NCBI GenBank assembly: GCA_013002305.1
Contig: JABDKG010000096.1
Location: 1-64,000, forward strand
From: Hellea sp.
GTDB taxonomy: Bacteria > Pseudomonadota > Alphaproteobacteria > Caulobacterales > Maricaulaceae
DNA length: 64,000 nt
Reading direction: 5' to 3'
Of this stretch, positions 8,209 through 18,204 are shown in pieces. Within the stretch, counting starts at the first letter, position 1; every line of letters begins with the position of its first letter. The position numbers and the translations under genes are program-made. The notes under the pieces were generated by a model. The model was not told the DNA's origin and searched no databases. It saw only the letters and a program-made list of their open reading frames with translations.

Positions 8209-9138
8209 ATGGCGCAGCCTAAACATTTCCTTTCCTTAGCGGATATTCCGGCTTCCGAGCTGCGTGCAATTCTGGATGAAGCGCATCGGCGCAAAGCGGC
8301 GCGGGCTGGATTGGCCAAAGGCCGCCCGGATGTTGATGCACCTTTTGCCGGCGAAACTTTGGCGATGATTTTTGAGAAGAGCTCGACCCGGACGCGCTTC
8401 TCTTTTGATATGGCGATGCGCCAGCTTGGCGGCGCCTCAATCACGGCGACATCTGATGATATGCAGATCGGGCGCGGCGAGACCATCGAAGATACGGCCC
8501 AAGTCCTGTCACGATTTGTCGACGGGATTATGCTGCGGGCCAATAGCCATGACACTCTGGTTGATCTGGCGCGCAATAGTTCGATCCCGGTGATTAACGG
8601 GCTGACCGATTATAATCATCCGTGCCAGATTATGGCCGACTTGCAAACTCTCGAAGAGCGCGGCGGCGAGCTTTCCGATATGACCCTGACCTGGGTGGGC
8701 GACGGCAATAATGTCGCCGTGAGCTTTGTGAACGCCGCGGCCAAATTTGGATACCGGCTGCGCATCTCAACACCGGGTGGATATAAGGTGAATAGACAAA
8801 CGATTAGCGCGGCCCAAAGCAAGGGCGCCAAGATCGAACTGGAATCGGATCCGCTCAAAGCCTGTCTCGGGACGGACGTTGTGATCGCCGATACATTTGT
8901 TTCCATGGGCGATACGGACGCCGATCAGCGTCTGGCTGATCTCATGCCTTATCAGGTCACAGACGCGCTGATGAGCGCTGCGGCGCCTGGAGCCATCTTC
9001 TTGCATTGCCTGCCAGCCCATCGCGGCGAAGAGGTTGCGGCCAGCGTCATAGACGGCCCGCAATCGGCAATATTTGACGAAGCCGAAAATCGGCTCCATG
9101 CGCAAAAGGCCATTCTCGCCTGGTGTATTGACGCATAG
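8209..9138 (+). CDS. argF: Ornithine carbamoyltransferase
   Basis: Forms citrulline from ornithine and carbamoyl phosphate. The 309-residue length is normal. Carbamoyl phosphate is bound by the SSTRTRFSF motif, the HPCQ motif lies in the second sheet, and the [13 protein letters not shown] segment near the C-terminus is the ornithine-site signature with its Cys. GAGGA precedes the ATG. It is probably cotranscribed with argD. Confidence 0.96.
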   Translation: MAQPKHFLSLADIPASELRAILDEAHRRKAARAGLAKGRPDVDAPFAGETLAMIFEKSSTRTRFSFDMAMRQLGGASITATSDDMQIGRGETIEDTAQVLSRFVDGIMLRANSHDTLVDLARNSSIPVINGLTDYNHPCQIMADLQTLEERGGELSDMTLTWVGDGNNVAVSFVNAAAKFGYRLRISTPGGYKVNRQTISAAQSKGAKIELESDPLKACLGTDVVIADTFVSMGDTDADQRLADLMPYQVTDALMSAAAPGAIFLHCLPAHRGEEVAASVIDGPQSAIFDEAENRLHAQKAILAWCIDA

Positions 9139-9167
9139 GTAGCCGCCCTATCCATCTGCGACATTCT

Positions 9168-9343
9168 GACTCAGTTACCCACTATATATTGATTTCTGTG
9201 GATATATCGCTGGGTTAACAAATCCTTCATATTGTGTTTTTGAAAAATTAAGATACAAAATATGGTGAGTGAGGGATCGGGGATATCTTCCGCACACACA
9301 AGATGTAGCGTTTTTCCGTTTATCGGGACGTCTATAGGGATTC
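9168..9343 (+). promoter_or_regulatory. gcrA upstream region with GANTC sites and a DnaA-box-like site
   Basis: The gap between argF and gcrA holds two GANTC methylation sites (GACTC at 9168-9172 and GATTC at 9339-9343). On the minus strand a sequence matching the DnaA box TTATCCACA at eight of nine positions lies at 9205-9197. In Caulobacter gcrA is activated by DnaA and its promoter state depends on CcrM methylation of GANTC, so the arrangement fits that circuit. Core promoter elements were not clear. Confidence 0.5.
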
Positions 9344-9379
9344 TTGCGCCTTTCGCGCACAATTATAGGAAAAATAAGC

Positions 9380-9904
9380 ATGGCTTGGACTGAAGATCGA
9401 GTAGAAGTTTTGACGAAATTATGGGCGGAAGGTCTATCCGCCAGTCAAATCGCCAAAAAGCTGGGCGGCGTCACCCGTAATGCCGTTATCGGCAAAGTTC
9501 ACCGCCTTGGCCTATCCGGCCGGGCCAAGCCGTCACGGCCCAAAAAGGTCACTGGCACCCGCGCCGCCGCGCGCAAACGCGCCAGTAATACGGCGACCCG
9601 TCCCCGGGTCAATAAGGCCGTTGCCAAGCCCGCCGCTCCGTCCGCCCCGCCGCCCCCGCCTCCGATCGAAGCCAAGCCTCTTCCAAACGGAGAATATGCG
9701 ACCATCCTGACGATCCGCGATCACATGTGTAAATGGCCCATTGGTGATCCAATGGAAGATGATTTCCGGTTTTGCGGCCGCAAGAACAAGGTAAATGAGC
9801 CTTACTGCGAAGCGCATTGCAGCGTGGCTTATCAGCCAAGCCGCCGCCGCGGCTCTGGCCCGAAAGCTTTGCCGCCGCGCAGACCAACCCGCTATATTAC
9901 CTAA
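9380..9904 (+). CDS. gcrA: Cell-cycle regulator GcrA
   Basis: A 174-residue sigma-70-binding cell-cycle regulator. The N-terminal MAWTEDRVEVLTKLWAEG and the SASQIAKKLGG.TRNAVIGK helix-turn-helix are diagnostic. A basic Ala/Pro-rich linker (about residues 55-110) leads to the C-terminal CKWPIGDP...FCG domain with conserved Cys and His that contacts sigma-70. GcrA acts at promoters carrying CcrM-methylated GANTC sites. I used the ATG at 9380; the upstream in-frame codons lie in the promoter. It converges on phoB. Confidence 0.96.
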   Translation: MAWTEDRVEVLTKLWAEGLSASQIAKKLGGVTRNAVIGKVHRLGLSGRAKPSRPKKVTGTRAAARKRASNTATRPRVNKAVAKPAAPSAPPPPPPIEAKPLPNGEYATILTIRDHMCKWPIGDPMEDDFRFCGRKNKVNEPYCEAHCSVAYQPSRRRGSGPKALPPRRPTRYIT

Positions 9905-9910
9905 AGGCTT

Positions 9911-10594
9911 TTAAGGCTCGAAAGCATAGCCGGCAGAGCGCACGGTCCGAATAGGATCGTGCCCGCCGGCTTTTTTGAGCGCTTTTCTCAGCCGTCCAAT
10001 ATGAACGTCAACGGTCCGGGCCTCGACATAGACGTCGCGGCCCCAAACCGTGTCGAGTAGTTGCTCGCGGGAATAGACCCGGCCAGGATTATGCATGAAA
10101 TGATCGAGCAAGCGAAACTCGGTCGGGCCGAGATGGATTTCGGTCTCGCCGCATTTCGCCCGAAAGGCTTTAGTGTCAATCTCGATATTACCGTGACGAA
10201 TAATGTCTTGCAAAATGTCCGGCGCTGCGCGGCGCAAAACCGCGCGAACGCGCGCGAGCAGTTCCGGCATGGAATAGGGTTTAGTGACATAATCATCCGC
10301 GCCGTAATCAAGTCCGGTGATTTTGTCCGTCTCATCGCCGCGCGCGGTCAGCATAATAATCGGTGTGTGCCGGGTCTCGTCGCGTTTACGCAGGCGGCGG
10401 CAAACCTCGATGCCCGACAGCTTGGGCATCATCCAGTCCATCAAGATCAAATCCGGCGTTCGCTCGGATGCCAGCAAAAGGGTCGCATCACCGTCGCGGG
10501 CGACTGTCACCTCATAGCCTTCTTTGGTGAAATTATATTCCAGTAACGTTGCGAGCGCGTCTTCGTCTTCAGCGATGATAATAAAAGGTTTCAT
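9911..10594 (-). CDS. phoB: Phosphate regulon response regulator PhoB
   Basis: A 227-residue OmpR-family regulator. The receiver domain has the acidic pocket (EDED), the phospho-acceptor Asp in LILMDWMMP and the Lys in DDYVTKPYS. The winged-helix domain ends with TVDVHIGRLRKAL and RTVRSAGYAF, which are typical of PhoB. It lies 37 bases downstream of phoR and so is transcribed with it. The pst-phoU genes that usually sit between them are not in the window. Confidence 0.93.
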   Translation of the reverse strand: MKPFIIIAEDEDALATLLEYNFTKEGYEVTVARDGDATLLLASERTPDLILMDWMMPKLSGIEVCRRLRKRDETRHTPIIMLTARGDETDKITGLDYGADDYVTKPYSMPELLARVRAVLRRAAPDILQDIIRHGNIEIDTKAFRAKCGETEIHLGPTEFRLLDHFMHNPGRVYSREQLLDTVWGRDVYVEARTVDVHIGRLRKALKKAGGHDPIRTVRSAGYAFEP

Positions 10595-10631
10595 AAATCG
10601 TCAGTATTTTAATGGCGCGCGCCCAATGAAT

Positions 10632-11966
10632 TCAAGAGGTAAGATCGTCGTGGCTTGTGGTGGCGGCCGGAATCAATATTTCAAATTTGGTCCCGACATC
10701 TTCAGCTGTGTCGACAAGTAATCCGCCTCGGTGGCGCACAATAATATGTTTGACGATCGCAAGGCCCAGGCCTGTGCCTTTTTCGGCCGAGCTGCGATCT
10801 CCGGCAATCCGGTAGAACCGCTCTGACAGGCGCGGGAGATGTTCGGCTCTAAAACCGGGCCCGTAATCGCGAATGGATATTTTAGCGTAGCCGTCATTGG
10901 ACTCCGGTGGTTCGACAATATTGCGGCGCACGGCTTTGCGCGAAATGGCCGTAACGGGGAAGGCGAGATTGTCGCGCCAGTCTTGAATCTTTTCGCCGGT
11001 GACGATAATCTTCTCATTTTCCGGGTTCATTTTTACGGCATTGTCGATGATGTTAAGGATCAGCTGCACAAGTTCATCCTGTTGTCCTTGGACCAACAGC
11101 TCGTTCGAGCCCTTATATTTGATCTTGATCCCGCGCGCCTCCGCCATGGGCTCTATCGATTGTTTCGCCGCGAGATAGGCCAAATATAAATCCGCCGTTT
11201 CGGTCGGTACAATATGTTCGGATAGCTCAATCCGGCGCAAGGATAGAATATCACTGATCAGGCGCTGCATGCGCTCGGCCTGCTTTTTCATAATGCCGAG
11301 AAAGCGTCCGCGCGCTTCCGGGTCGTCTTTGGCGTGACCGCCTAATGTTTCAATATATCCAAGGAGCGACGCCACCGGGGTTTTAAGCTCATGAGACGCG
11401 TTGGCGAGAAAGTCAGCGCGCATCGCATTGGCGCGCTCAATTTCCGTCACATCATAAAAAATGATGACGGCCTGACGAGGGCTTTCCCCGCCCGGCATGG
11501 GTTTGAGCGCAGAAGCGGTCACACTGAAAAACCGTTCCGCCGGCTCTGATATTTGGTAAATAAATGGCTCTGCCGGCGCGCCGGAGAGGGCAGCGCTCAC
11601 ACTATCTCCTAGGTTTCGCCGGTCCATGACCCGGTCAATTTTAGATCCCGCTTTAATGTTGGGAAATAGATTCGAGGCTTCCGGGTTGATATGGATGATC
11701 CGGCGCTGCTCATTGACGATCATACTGGCCTGGGGCAGTGAGGCGGCCAATCGCATTTCGCCGTGAAAAACACGCTCACTATGATCCAAAAGATTTTTCC
11801 GGGCAAACAAATTGCCCAAGAGACTATAGAAAATAAAGACCATGGCTATAATGCCACCCGCTATCCCGATCCCGGCGAGGATGGAATGGTCGTGCGGAAA
11901 CACAATAAGGGCGATCACAGACATCACGAAGGTCAGACCTGCCGAAATTATTAGTCGAATATTCAT
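10632..11966 (-). CDS. phoR: Phosphate regulon sensor histidine kinase PhoR
   Basis: A 444-residue membrane sensor kinase. Two N-terminal transmembrane helices (about residues 5-22 and 29-50) are followed by a PAS domain (about 70-180), the HisKA helix with the phospho-acceptor His in ANASHELKTP, and an HATPase domain with IIDNAVK (N box), DYGPGF (G1) and KGTGLGLAIVKHI (G2). It lacks a large periplasmic domain, as expected for PhoR, which senses through the Pst/PhoU complex. I found no clear Pho box upstream. A GGCCC/GGGCC inverted repeat near 12000-12023 lies in its leader. Confidence 0.9.
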   Translation of the reverse strand: MNIRLIISAGLTFVMSVIALIVFPHDHSILAGIGIAGGIIAMVFIFYSLLGNLFARKNLLDHSERVFHGEMRLAASLPQASMIVNEQRRIIHINPEASNLFPNIKAGSKIDRVMDRRNLGDSVSAALSGAPAEPFIYQISEPAERFFSVTASALKPMPGGESPRQAVIIFYDVTEIERANAMRADFLANASHELKTPVASLLGYIETLGGHAKDDPEARGRFLGIMKKQAERMQRLISDILSLRRIELSEHIVPTETADLYLAYLAAKQSIEPMAEARGIKIKYKGSNELLVQGQQDELVQLILNIIDNAVKMNPENEKIIVTGEKIQDWRDNLAFPVTAISRKAVRRNIVEPPESNDGYAKISIRDYGPGFRAEHLPRLSERFYRIAGDRSSAEKGTGLGLAIVKHIIVRHRGGLLVDTAEDVGTKFEILIPAATTSHDDLTS

Positions 11967-12099
11967 AAAGCCAATTCAAAAATGAAGGTCGCTTTTCAAG
12001 GCCCGCTTCTATAGGGGAGGGCCTGATCTTGCAATTGTTGAATAAATATCACAGGCGCCAGAAAAACATTGAATTATTATCGTTTTTCAATAAATTTTA

Positions 12100-12129
12100 T
12101 TGACTCTCGATATTTATCGTCTATCGATA
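12100..12129 (+). promoter_or_regulatory. Probable promoter/operator of the RND efflux operon
   Basis: A TTGACT hexamer (12100-12105) is followed by a perfect palindrome-like pair, CGATA-TT-TATCG (12108-12119), and then by TATCGATA (12122-12129) where a -10 element would lie. Four CGATA/TATCG half-sites overlap the spacer and -10, a layout expected for repressor control. No regulator gene adjoins the operon, so the factor would be encoded elsewhere. Confidence 0.4.
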
Positions 12130-12147
12130 AGCCCAAGGAGACCAAAT

Positions 12148-13575
12148 ATGCGCCAATTCTGGTTAACATTGTCAACAGCTCTTGTGCTGACAGGGTGTCA
12201 AACTCTGGACTTTGGGCCTGGACCAACGGAGATCGTTACCGAAGTTCCGGACGCGCCTGAGAATGACTGGACCGAATATGCGGCGGATGAGTTGCCGAAT
12301 GTTGATTGGGTCGGTGGTTTCGAAGATCCGGTGCTGGCGCAGCTGGTTGCTGAAGCGCTGGAAAATAATACATCTATCCGGGCCGCCCGCGCGCTTCATG
12401 ACGCTGCGATTGCCCGCGTTGATATTTCTGATGCTGACAAATTGCCCTTTGTCTCCGGCTCGGCAGGATTAACGCGCACACAGTTCGGTTTTGAGCTATT
12501 TAAAGATAATCACGGTGTGCCGGATGCGGGCTTTACAAATGCAAGATCCAGTTTGGGTATTGATGCCAGTTGGGAACCGGATGTCTGGGGCCGTATTAGC
12601 GATCAGATTACTTCGAGTAAACTCGACGCCTCGGCCGCGCAAGCTGACTATGCCGGCGCTCGGCTCGCCATTACATCGCAGATTTCGCAAACCTGGTTTA
12701 ACCTGATTGAAGCGCGGCTACTGATGGAACTTGCAGCTCGGGATGTCGAAACCCAGGAGCGCGCTCTGCGCCTGACACAGCGCCGGTTTGAAAGCGGCGT
12801 TGCAGGGTCCAGCGATGTCAGACTGGCCCGCTCATCTGTTGCCAATTCACAAGCGTTAGAAGCGTCGCGCAAACAGCAGGTCGCCGCATTGACGCGCACA
12901 CTTGAAACATTGCTGCGCCGTTATCCCGCTGACGCCATTGAAGCAGCGGCTGATCTTCCGGCGCTGCCGACCCTCGAAGGCGCTGGCCTGCCGGCGCAAA
13001 TGTTGGCGCGCCGTCCCGATCTTCTGGCTGCCGAGCGCCGTCTAAAGCAACAGGGCCTTAGCGTCGACGTCGCCCGCAAAGCATTGCTGCCGCGCCTGAG
13101 CCTGAGCGGCGGTATTAATTCCAGCGGTAACGGCTTTAGCAGCCTGTTTGATCTGGATTCGGTTGTGGCTAATTTGGTCGGCGGCTTGACGCAGCCTCTG
13201 TTTGACGGCGGCGCCCTGAAAGCGAATGTGCGCCAACAAGATGCTTTGTTGCGCCGCTCGGCAGAGAACTATGCCGGTACGGTTCTGGATGCTTACCGCG
13301 AAGTTGAAAATGCGCTCGACGCTGAGCAAAGATTGGCCGAGCGCGAAAGCGCCCTTCGGGTTTCTCTGGACGAAGCGGTCATGGCAGAAGATCGGCTTGA
13401 GCGCCGCTATGTCGAGGGCCTCGCCTCGATTTTGCAATTGCTCGACGCGCAGTCGCGCCGTTTCTCGGCCGAGAGCCAGCTTATTAGCGCCCGGACCGAA
13501 CGGCTGAACAATCGGGTCAGGCTTCATGTCGCGCTGGGCGGCGGAATATATGGGGATGAATCCCAAGGTTTTTAA
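12148..13575 (+). CDS. Outer-membrane efflux lipoprotein, NodT/OprM family
   Basis: A 475-residue outer-membrane channel of a tripartite efflux pump. The signal peptide ends LVLTGC, giving a lipidated Cys. Two TolC-type helical repeats follow; DASWEPDVWGR and the AQADYAGARLAI helix in the first half and QPLFDGGALKANV...AYREVENAL in the second are NodT signatures. The ATG at 12148 follows AAGGAG and gives a proper signal peptide, so I preferred it to an earlier in-frame codon. It is the first gene of an operon with the membrane-fusion and RND genes. Confidence 0.93.
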   Translation: MRQFWLTLSTALVLTGCQTLDFGPGPTEIVTEVPDAPENDWTEYAADELPNVDWVGGFEDPVLAQLVAEALENNTSIRAARALHDAAIARVDISDADKLPFVSGSAGLTRTQFGFELFKDNHGVPDAGFTNARSSLGIDASWEPDVWGRISDQITSSKLDASAAQADYAGARLAITSQISQTWFNLIEARLLMELAARDVETQERALRLTQRRFESGVAGSSDVRLARSSVANSQALEASRKQQVAALTRTLETLLRRYPADAIEAAADLPALPTLEGAGLPAQMLARRPDLLAAERRLKQQGLSVDVARKALLPRLSLSGGINSSGNGFSSLFDLDSVVANLVGGLTQPLFDGGALKANVRQQDALLRRSAENYAGTVLDAYREVENALDAEQRLAERESALRVSLDEAVMAEDRLERRYVEGLASILQLLDAQSRRFSAESQLISARTERLNNRVRLHVALGGGIYGDESQGF

Positions 13576-13613
13576 TGATAAGAGGGCGACGCCCCAAAGA
13601 CTATGGAAGACAA

Positions 13614-14963
13614 ATGAATAATAATCAGATTGGGTCGCCGATGGCGACAGATCCAGGCGTCGTCAGAAATGACGGCTCCTTTTTGCGTAAAGTCATTCTG
13701 GCTCTGATTTTCATCGGGATCATAGTCTTATCGTTGTTAGTGACGATGGGTGTGATCAAAGCGAATACCAAGCCGGAAGAAAAAAAGCGGAGTTTTAATA
13801 CTCTAGCCGTGACGGCCGACTATGCCTATCAGGACGATGTGCAGCTTAACGTTTCCGCTCAAGGCGAAGCCAGGGCACGCACCGAAATCGATCTGGTTCC
13901 CGAAGTTGGCGGAAAGATCGTTTACGTCTCTCCTAATTTTATTGATGGGGGGATATTTAGAAAAGGCGAAACACTGATCAGGATTGACGATTCGGATTAT
14001 AAGGTTGCAGTTATTCGCGCCGAGTCCAATGTCGCTCAGGCAGAGCAGTCTCTGGCGCAGGAAATTGCCGAAGGCGAGATAGCGCGTCGTGACTTCGAGG
14101 AACTTGGGGAGGGTGAACCGACGGCTTTGGCGCTCCGCAAACCGCAACGGCAACGCGCAGAAGCTGCGGTACAAGCGGCAAAAGCCGAACTACAATCGGC
14201 CAATCTTCAATTGCAGAGAACCTATGTGAAAGCGCCATTTACCGGCCGTGTTAAAAGTAAGGCATCGGATATCGGTCAATTTGTATCTCCCGGATCAAGA
14301 TTGGGCCGGATATTTTCAACCGATATTTTTGAAGTCCGCTTAGGTCTTACCGATAATGCGCTCGGAAAAGTCAATTTGCCGATCGCATTCGTCGCAGAGG
14401 ATTATGCAACGGCGCCTGAAGTCCAGTTGACCGCCACCGTTGGTGGACAGTTTCAAACTTGGGCGGGACGAATAATGCGTACCGATAGTAGTTATGATAC
14501 TCAGACCCGAACGCTTACGGCAATCGTTGAAGTCTTGGATCCGTATGGAGAAGGCTTATCAGACAAAGGCATGCCGCTCGCACCGGGTCTATTTGTTCAA
14601 GCGCAGCTCACAGGGAAAACTTATGAAAATGTCGTCGTTATTCCAAGAGATGGTCTGCGGCCGGACAATGAAGTTTTTGTGGTCGATGAATTTGGAGTTG
14701 CGGCCATTAAAAAGGTTGAAGTGATTGATACATCTCCAGCCCGCGCTGTTCTGTTAAGCGGTATCTCTGCAGGGGAATTGATTGTTTTATCTCCCATGGA
14801 AAAATCACGTATTTCGATGCCGCTTAAGGCGATTGATATCAATAACCCAAGTGAGCTTTTGGTCGATCCGACGATGGAAGAATGGGCGAAAGCAAAGGGT
14901 ATTGATATGGGCCGCAAGCCAGACGGTAAGGGAAAAAGTGAAGACGGATCGTCGGCTGAATAA
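13614..14963 (+). CDS. RND efflux periplasmic adaptor (membrane-fusion protein)
   Basis: A 449-residue HlyD/AcrA-type adaptor. One N-terminal transmembrane anchor lies at about residues 24-46. It is followed by the lipoyl-like half (EVGGKIVYVSPNFIDGG.FRKGE), a helical hairpin (about 135-210), the second lipoyl half (YVKAPFTGRVKSK...GQFVSPGS) and beta-barrel domains. It links the inner-membrane RND pump to the NodT channel. I chose the ATG at 13614; an ATG at 13641 is a possible alternative. It begins 38 bases after the channel gene stops. Confidence 0.9.
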   Translation: MNNNQIGSPMATDPGVVRNDGSFLRKVILALIFIGIIVLSLLVTMGVIKANTKPEEKKRSFNTLAVTADYAYQDDVQLNVSAQGEARARTEIDLVPEVGGKIVYVSPNFIDGGIFRKGETLIRIDDSDYKVAVIRAESNVAQAEQSLAQEIAEGEIARRDFEELGEGEPTALALRKPQRQRAEAAVQAAKAELQSANLQLQRTYVKAPFTGRVKSKASDIGQFVSPGSRLGRIFSTDIFEVRLGLTDNALGKVNLPIAFVAEDYATAPEVQLTATVGGQFQTWAGRIMRTDSSYDTQTRTLTAIVEVLDPYGEGLSDKGMPLAPGLFVQAQLTGKTYENVVVIPRDGLRPDNEVFVVDEFGVAAIKKVEVIDTSPARAVLLSGISAGELIVLSPMEKSRISMPLKAIDINNPSELLVDPTMEEWAKAKGIDMGRKPDGKGKSEDGSSAE

Positions 14964-14991
14964 ATTATCCGCTTAAGAAAGCGAAAATATT

Positions 14992-17900
14992 ATGAAATCT
15001 TTGATTACATGGTTTGTTAAAAACCCGGTCGCCGCCAACCTTTTAATGTTTATGATGATCGCCGGCGGGATCTTTGGTTATAATTCAATGCAAAGGGAAT
15101 TATTTCCGCAAGCTGGTTATAACGGAATAAATGTCACGGTGGCCTGGCCGGGCGCGTCACCGCGCGACGTTGAGGAACAATTGATTGTCCGCATCGAAGA
15201 AGCTGTCGATGGCCTTGACGGCATCGACAAAGTTGAATCAACGGCGGGTGAGGGTGCAGGCACTGTTCAAATCGCGACCAAGCTCAATGTTGATTTTGAT
15301 CAGCTTCTTGATGAGGTCAAAGCGCGGGTTGATACAATTCGAAACTTGCCGCCAGATGCGTTCCGTCCGGAAGTTTCAAGGGCAAGGTTGTTTGAACTCG
15401 ATATCATGTATTTGGCATTGTACGGCGATGTAGACCGATTGGCATTACAGCGATTGGCAACAGAAAAACGTCTTGAGCTGACGGAGCTCCCGGGGTTTCA
15501 GCTGACCAATTTCATCAGTAAGGTTCCGGAACAGGTGACAATTGAAATTTCGGAAGAAGCGCTCCAGCAATATGGCCTGACCTTTAATCAGGTTGCCAAT
15601 GCGATTTCAGGGGCTTCTGTTAATCTATCCGCCGGAACAATACAAACGACTGGCGGCAATGTTCAAATCCGCGCCCGCGCTTTGGCGAATTCCAAGGAAC
15701 AGTTTGACAACATCATCGTTCGGCAAACGGCTAGCGGGGCGGTTGTTAGACTCGGGGATATCGCAAATGTCATAGACGGGTTTGAAACAGAGAAGTTTAA
15801 GTCTTCTTATAACCGAAAAGACGCGGCTGTTTTTCAAGTCATACAGCCCGAGAAAATCGATATTACGGAGAGCGGAAAAGCAATTCGCGAATTCAAAGAA
15901 GTACTCAATGAAGAACTTCCGCCGGATATCAGGTTTGATATCTGGGCGGATATGTCGGGAATGTTCGACAGTCGTATGAAGCTCATTTCGTCGAATGCAT
16001 TAATGGGCATGGTATTGGTGTTGATCATGCTGACATTGTTCTTACGTCCAATGGTGGCATTTTGGGTGACCATCGGAATCGGCGCAGCCTTTATGGGCGC
16101 ACTGGCTGTGGCGCCATTCATTGGTGTGACGCTCAATATGATGTCTCTATTCGCCTTTTTGTTGGTCATTGGGATCGTTGTCGATGATGCGATTGTCGTT
16201 GGCGAGGCGGCTTATTTCCACGTCGAGAATGGTGTCGAGGGCGACGACGCCGCGATCGGCGGAGCATCGCTTGTCGTTAAACCAGTTTATTTTGCGGTTA
16301 TTACAACCATTTTAATGTTCCTGCCCATTCTGTTTTTGTCCGGTAATAACGGCGATTTTCTAGCACCCATTAGTTTAGTTGTCATTGCCGTTTTGACGTT
16401 TTCACTGATCGAAGCCTTTTTTATTCTTCCGGCGCATTTGCGGCACTTGAAACACCGGAGTAGCGACATGAACGCGCTGTTCCGGTTTCAAAAACGCATC
16501 GCCGATTCAATTGTTTATTTTGCGGCTAACATCTTTCGGCCATTTGTCGCGACGTTGATAAAGTACCGGTATATTACTTTTGCTATCTTTATCGGGATGT
16601 TCATTTTCTTTGTTGGTTTATTGCGGGCCGGCGTAGCGCCGGTGGCGATGTTCCCCAATCCGGAAATGGACATGATATCGGTTCGGATTCCGTTCCCGGA
16701 AGGTACAACATTTAAGCGAATTGACCAAGTCCGCGTCGCGCTCGAAGACGCCGTTGATTCTATCAATGAGAACGCCAAGGAAGATTTTGGATTTGACGGC
16801 GACCTCATCCCATCGGGGGGTACATTCCTTGATCGTCGCTCAGTAAACGCATTTTATTCGCTCGATAGCGCGGATAAACGCAACAATATCGCAACCAAGG
16901 AAATTTCTGACAAACTTGAAGAATATTTGGGCCCCGTGCCCGACGCTTATCGGGTTATTATGGGCTTTAGCGCCGGACCCGGCGGCGGTCCGGGCGTCCG
17001 GTACGGCGTGGCTTCGGCTTATCCAGAAGATTTAAAACGGGCGGCTCTTGACCTGAAAGAAGGCCTTGAGGCTTTTGAGAAGGTTCCGCGCGCCTATGAC
17101 ACGCTGGAATCGTCCGCCAGCGAAATGCAGTTTACACTTAAGCCAGACGCTGAAAGCCTCGGCCTGACTTTGGCGGATGTAACCCGGCAGGTTCGAGAAG
17201 CGATATATGGACGGGAAGTCCAAAGGCTGCCCCGCAATGGAGAGGACGTTCGCGTTATGGTGCGGTATCCGGAAGCGGCGCGCGAGTCTCTTGACAGTTT
17301 GAGCAATCTAAGGATTAGGACGGCAATGGGCGTCGAGGTACCGCTGTTTTCCGTTGCCGATGTCAGCTTTGCCGAGGGTGTCAGTCGCATCCGTAGGCAG
17401 GATCGCCAACGTGTCGAATATGTCGGCGCTATCGTGCGCGGTGAAGAGCAAGAGGTTGCAGACATTAAAGAAGATCTGGAGAAAAACTTCTTCCCTGAAT
17501 GGGAGCGTAACCACCCGCGTGTCACGCGAATTTTAGCCGGAAATGACCTCGAGCAACAAAAAACCAATCAGGAACTCATGATATCTCTACTCCTGATTTT
17601 TGCAGCGATGTATATATTGCTGGCAATTGCTTTTAAGTCCTATGCGCAGCCCTTATTGATAATGATCGCTATACCGTTTGCATTAGTCGGCATGATTTTC
17701 GGCAATATTGTTACGGGCGTACCCTTTGGTTTATTATCGCTATTCGGGTTCTTCGCGGCCTCTGGTGTGGCGATCAATGATAACCTCGTTTTGATCGATT
17801 ATGTCAACCGGCTGCGCGCCAAAGGCGTTGGGTCATACCAGGCCATGTTGGATGCCTGCGTTGCCCGGTTTAGGCCGATCTTATTGACCTCAGTCACGAC

Positions 17901-18171
17901 TTTTGTCGGGATTATGCCGATCCTGTTTGAAAGTTCGACCCAGGCAGAGTTTCTAAAGCCGATGGTTGTGGCTCTTGCTTTTGGTGTTTTGTTTGACTTT
18001 TTCCTGACATTGATGCTTGTACCGGCTCTGTACGGAATTGGCGTTGACATAAGGCGCTGGTTTATTTGGTTAAGAACAGGGGTAAAACAACCGCCTTTGG
18101 GATCGCGCTACGATCCTAATGTCGAGATTGTCCTGGGCGATTTCGGACCTGAAAAATCCAAGATAGAATAA
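14992..18171 (+). CDS. RND efflux transporter permease
   Basis: A 1059-residue AcrB-class proton-driven pump. The N-terminus (ITWFVKNPVAANLLMFMM) begins the first transmembrane helix. Two large periplasmic loops separate two sets of helices. The proton-relay pair DD is present in the fourth helix (IGIVVDDAIVVGEA). In the tenth helix the Lys expected from AcrB is replaced (GVAINDNLVLID), as in other members of this less-studied branch. The GxxLSLxGFFAASGVAIND-type segment and its C-terminal helices are complete. Substrates cannot be predicted. It closes the tripartite operon. Confidence 0.93.
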   Translation: MKSLITWFVKNPVAANLLMFMMIAGGIFGYNSMQRELFPQAGYNGINVTVAWPGASPRDVEEQLIVRIEEAVDGLDGIDKVESTAGEGAGTVQIATKLNVDFDQLLDEVKARVDTIRNLPPDAFRPEVSRARLFELDIMYLALYGDVDRLALQRLATEKRLELTELPGFQLTNFISKVPEQVTIEISEEALQQYGLTFNQVANAISGASVNLSAGTIQTTGGNVQIRARALANSKEQFDNIIVRQTASGAVVRLGDIANVIDGFETEKFKSSYNRKDAAVFQVIQPEKIDITESGKAIREFKEVLNEELPPDIRFDIWADMSGMFDSRMKLISSNALMGMVLVLIMLTLFLRPMVAFWVTIGIGAAFMGALAVAPFIGVTLNMMSLFAFLLVIGIVVDDAIVVGEAAYFHVENGVEGDDAAIGGASLVVKPVYFAVITTILMFLPILFLSGNNGDFLAPISLVVIAVLTFSLIEAFFILPAHLRHLKHRSSDMNALFRFQKRIADSIVYFAANIFRPFVATLIKYRYITFAIFIGMFIFFVGLLRAGVAPVAMFPNPEMDMISVRIPFPEGTTFKRIDQVRVALEDAVDSINENAKEDFGFDGDLIPSGGTFLDRRSVNAFYSLDSADKRNNIATKEISDKLEEYLGPVPDAYRVIMGFSAGPGGGPGVRYGVASAYPEDLKRAALDLKEGLEAFEKVPRAYDTLESSASEMQFTLKPDAESLGLTLADVTRQVREAIYGREVQRLPRNGEDVRVMVRYPEAARESLDSLSNLRIRTAMGVEVPLFSVADVSFAEGVSRIRRQDRQRVEYVGAIVRGEEQEVADIKEDLEKNFFPEWERNHPRVTRILAGNDLEQQKTNQELMISLLLIFAAMYILLAIAFKSYAQPLLIMIAIPFALVGMIFGNIVTGVPFGLLSLFGFFAASGVAINDNLVLIDYVNRLRAKGVGSYQAMLDACVARFRPILLTSVTTFVGIMPILFESSTQAEFLKPMVVALAFGVLFDFFLTLMLVPALYGIGVDIRRWFIWLRTGVKQPPLGSRYDPNVEIVLGDFGPEKSKIE

Positions 18172-18204
18172 AATTAGATTAAAACATTTAGAAGAGGAAA
18201 ACGC

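Noticed and set aside
9171-9362. Opposite-strand 63-residue frame upstream of gcrA
   Set aside because: It lies wholly in the gcrA promoter region and has no ribosome site or recognisable features.
11967-12147. Pho box controlling phoR-phoB
   Set aside because: I looked for CTGTCAT-type direct repeats and found none; only a GGCCC/GGGCC inverted repeat is present.
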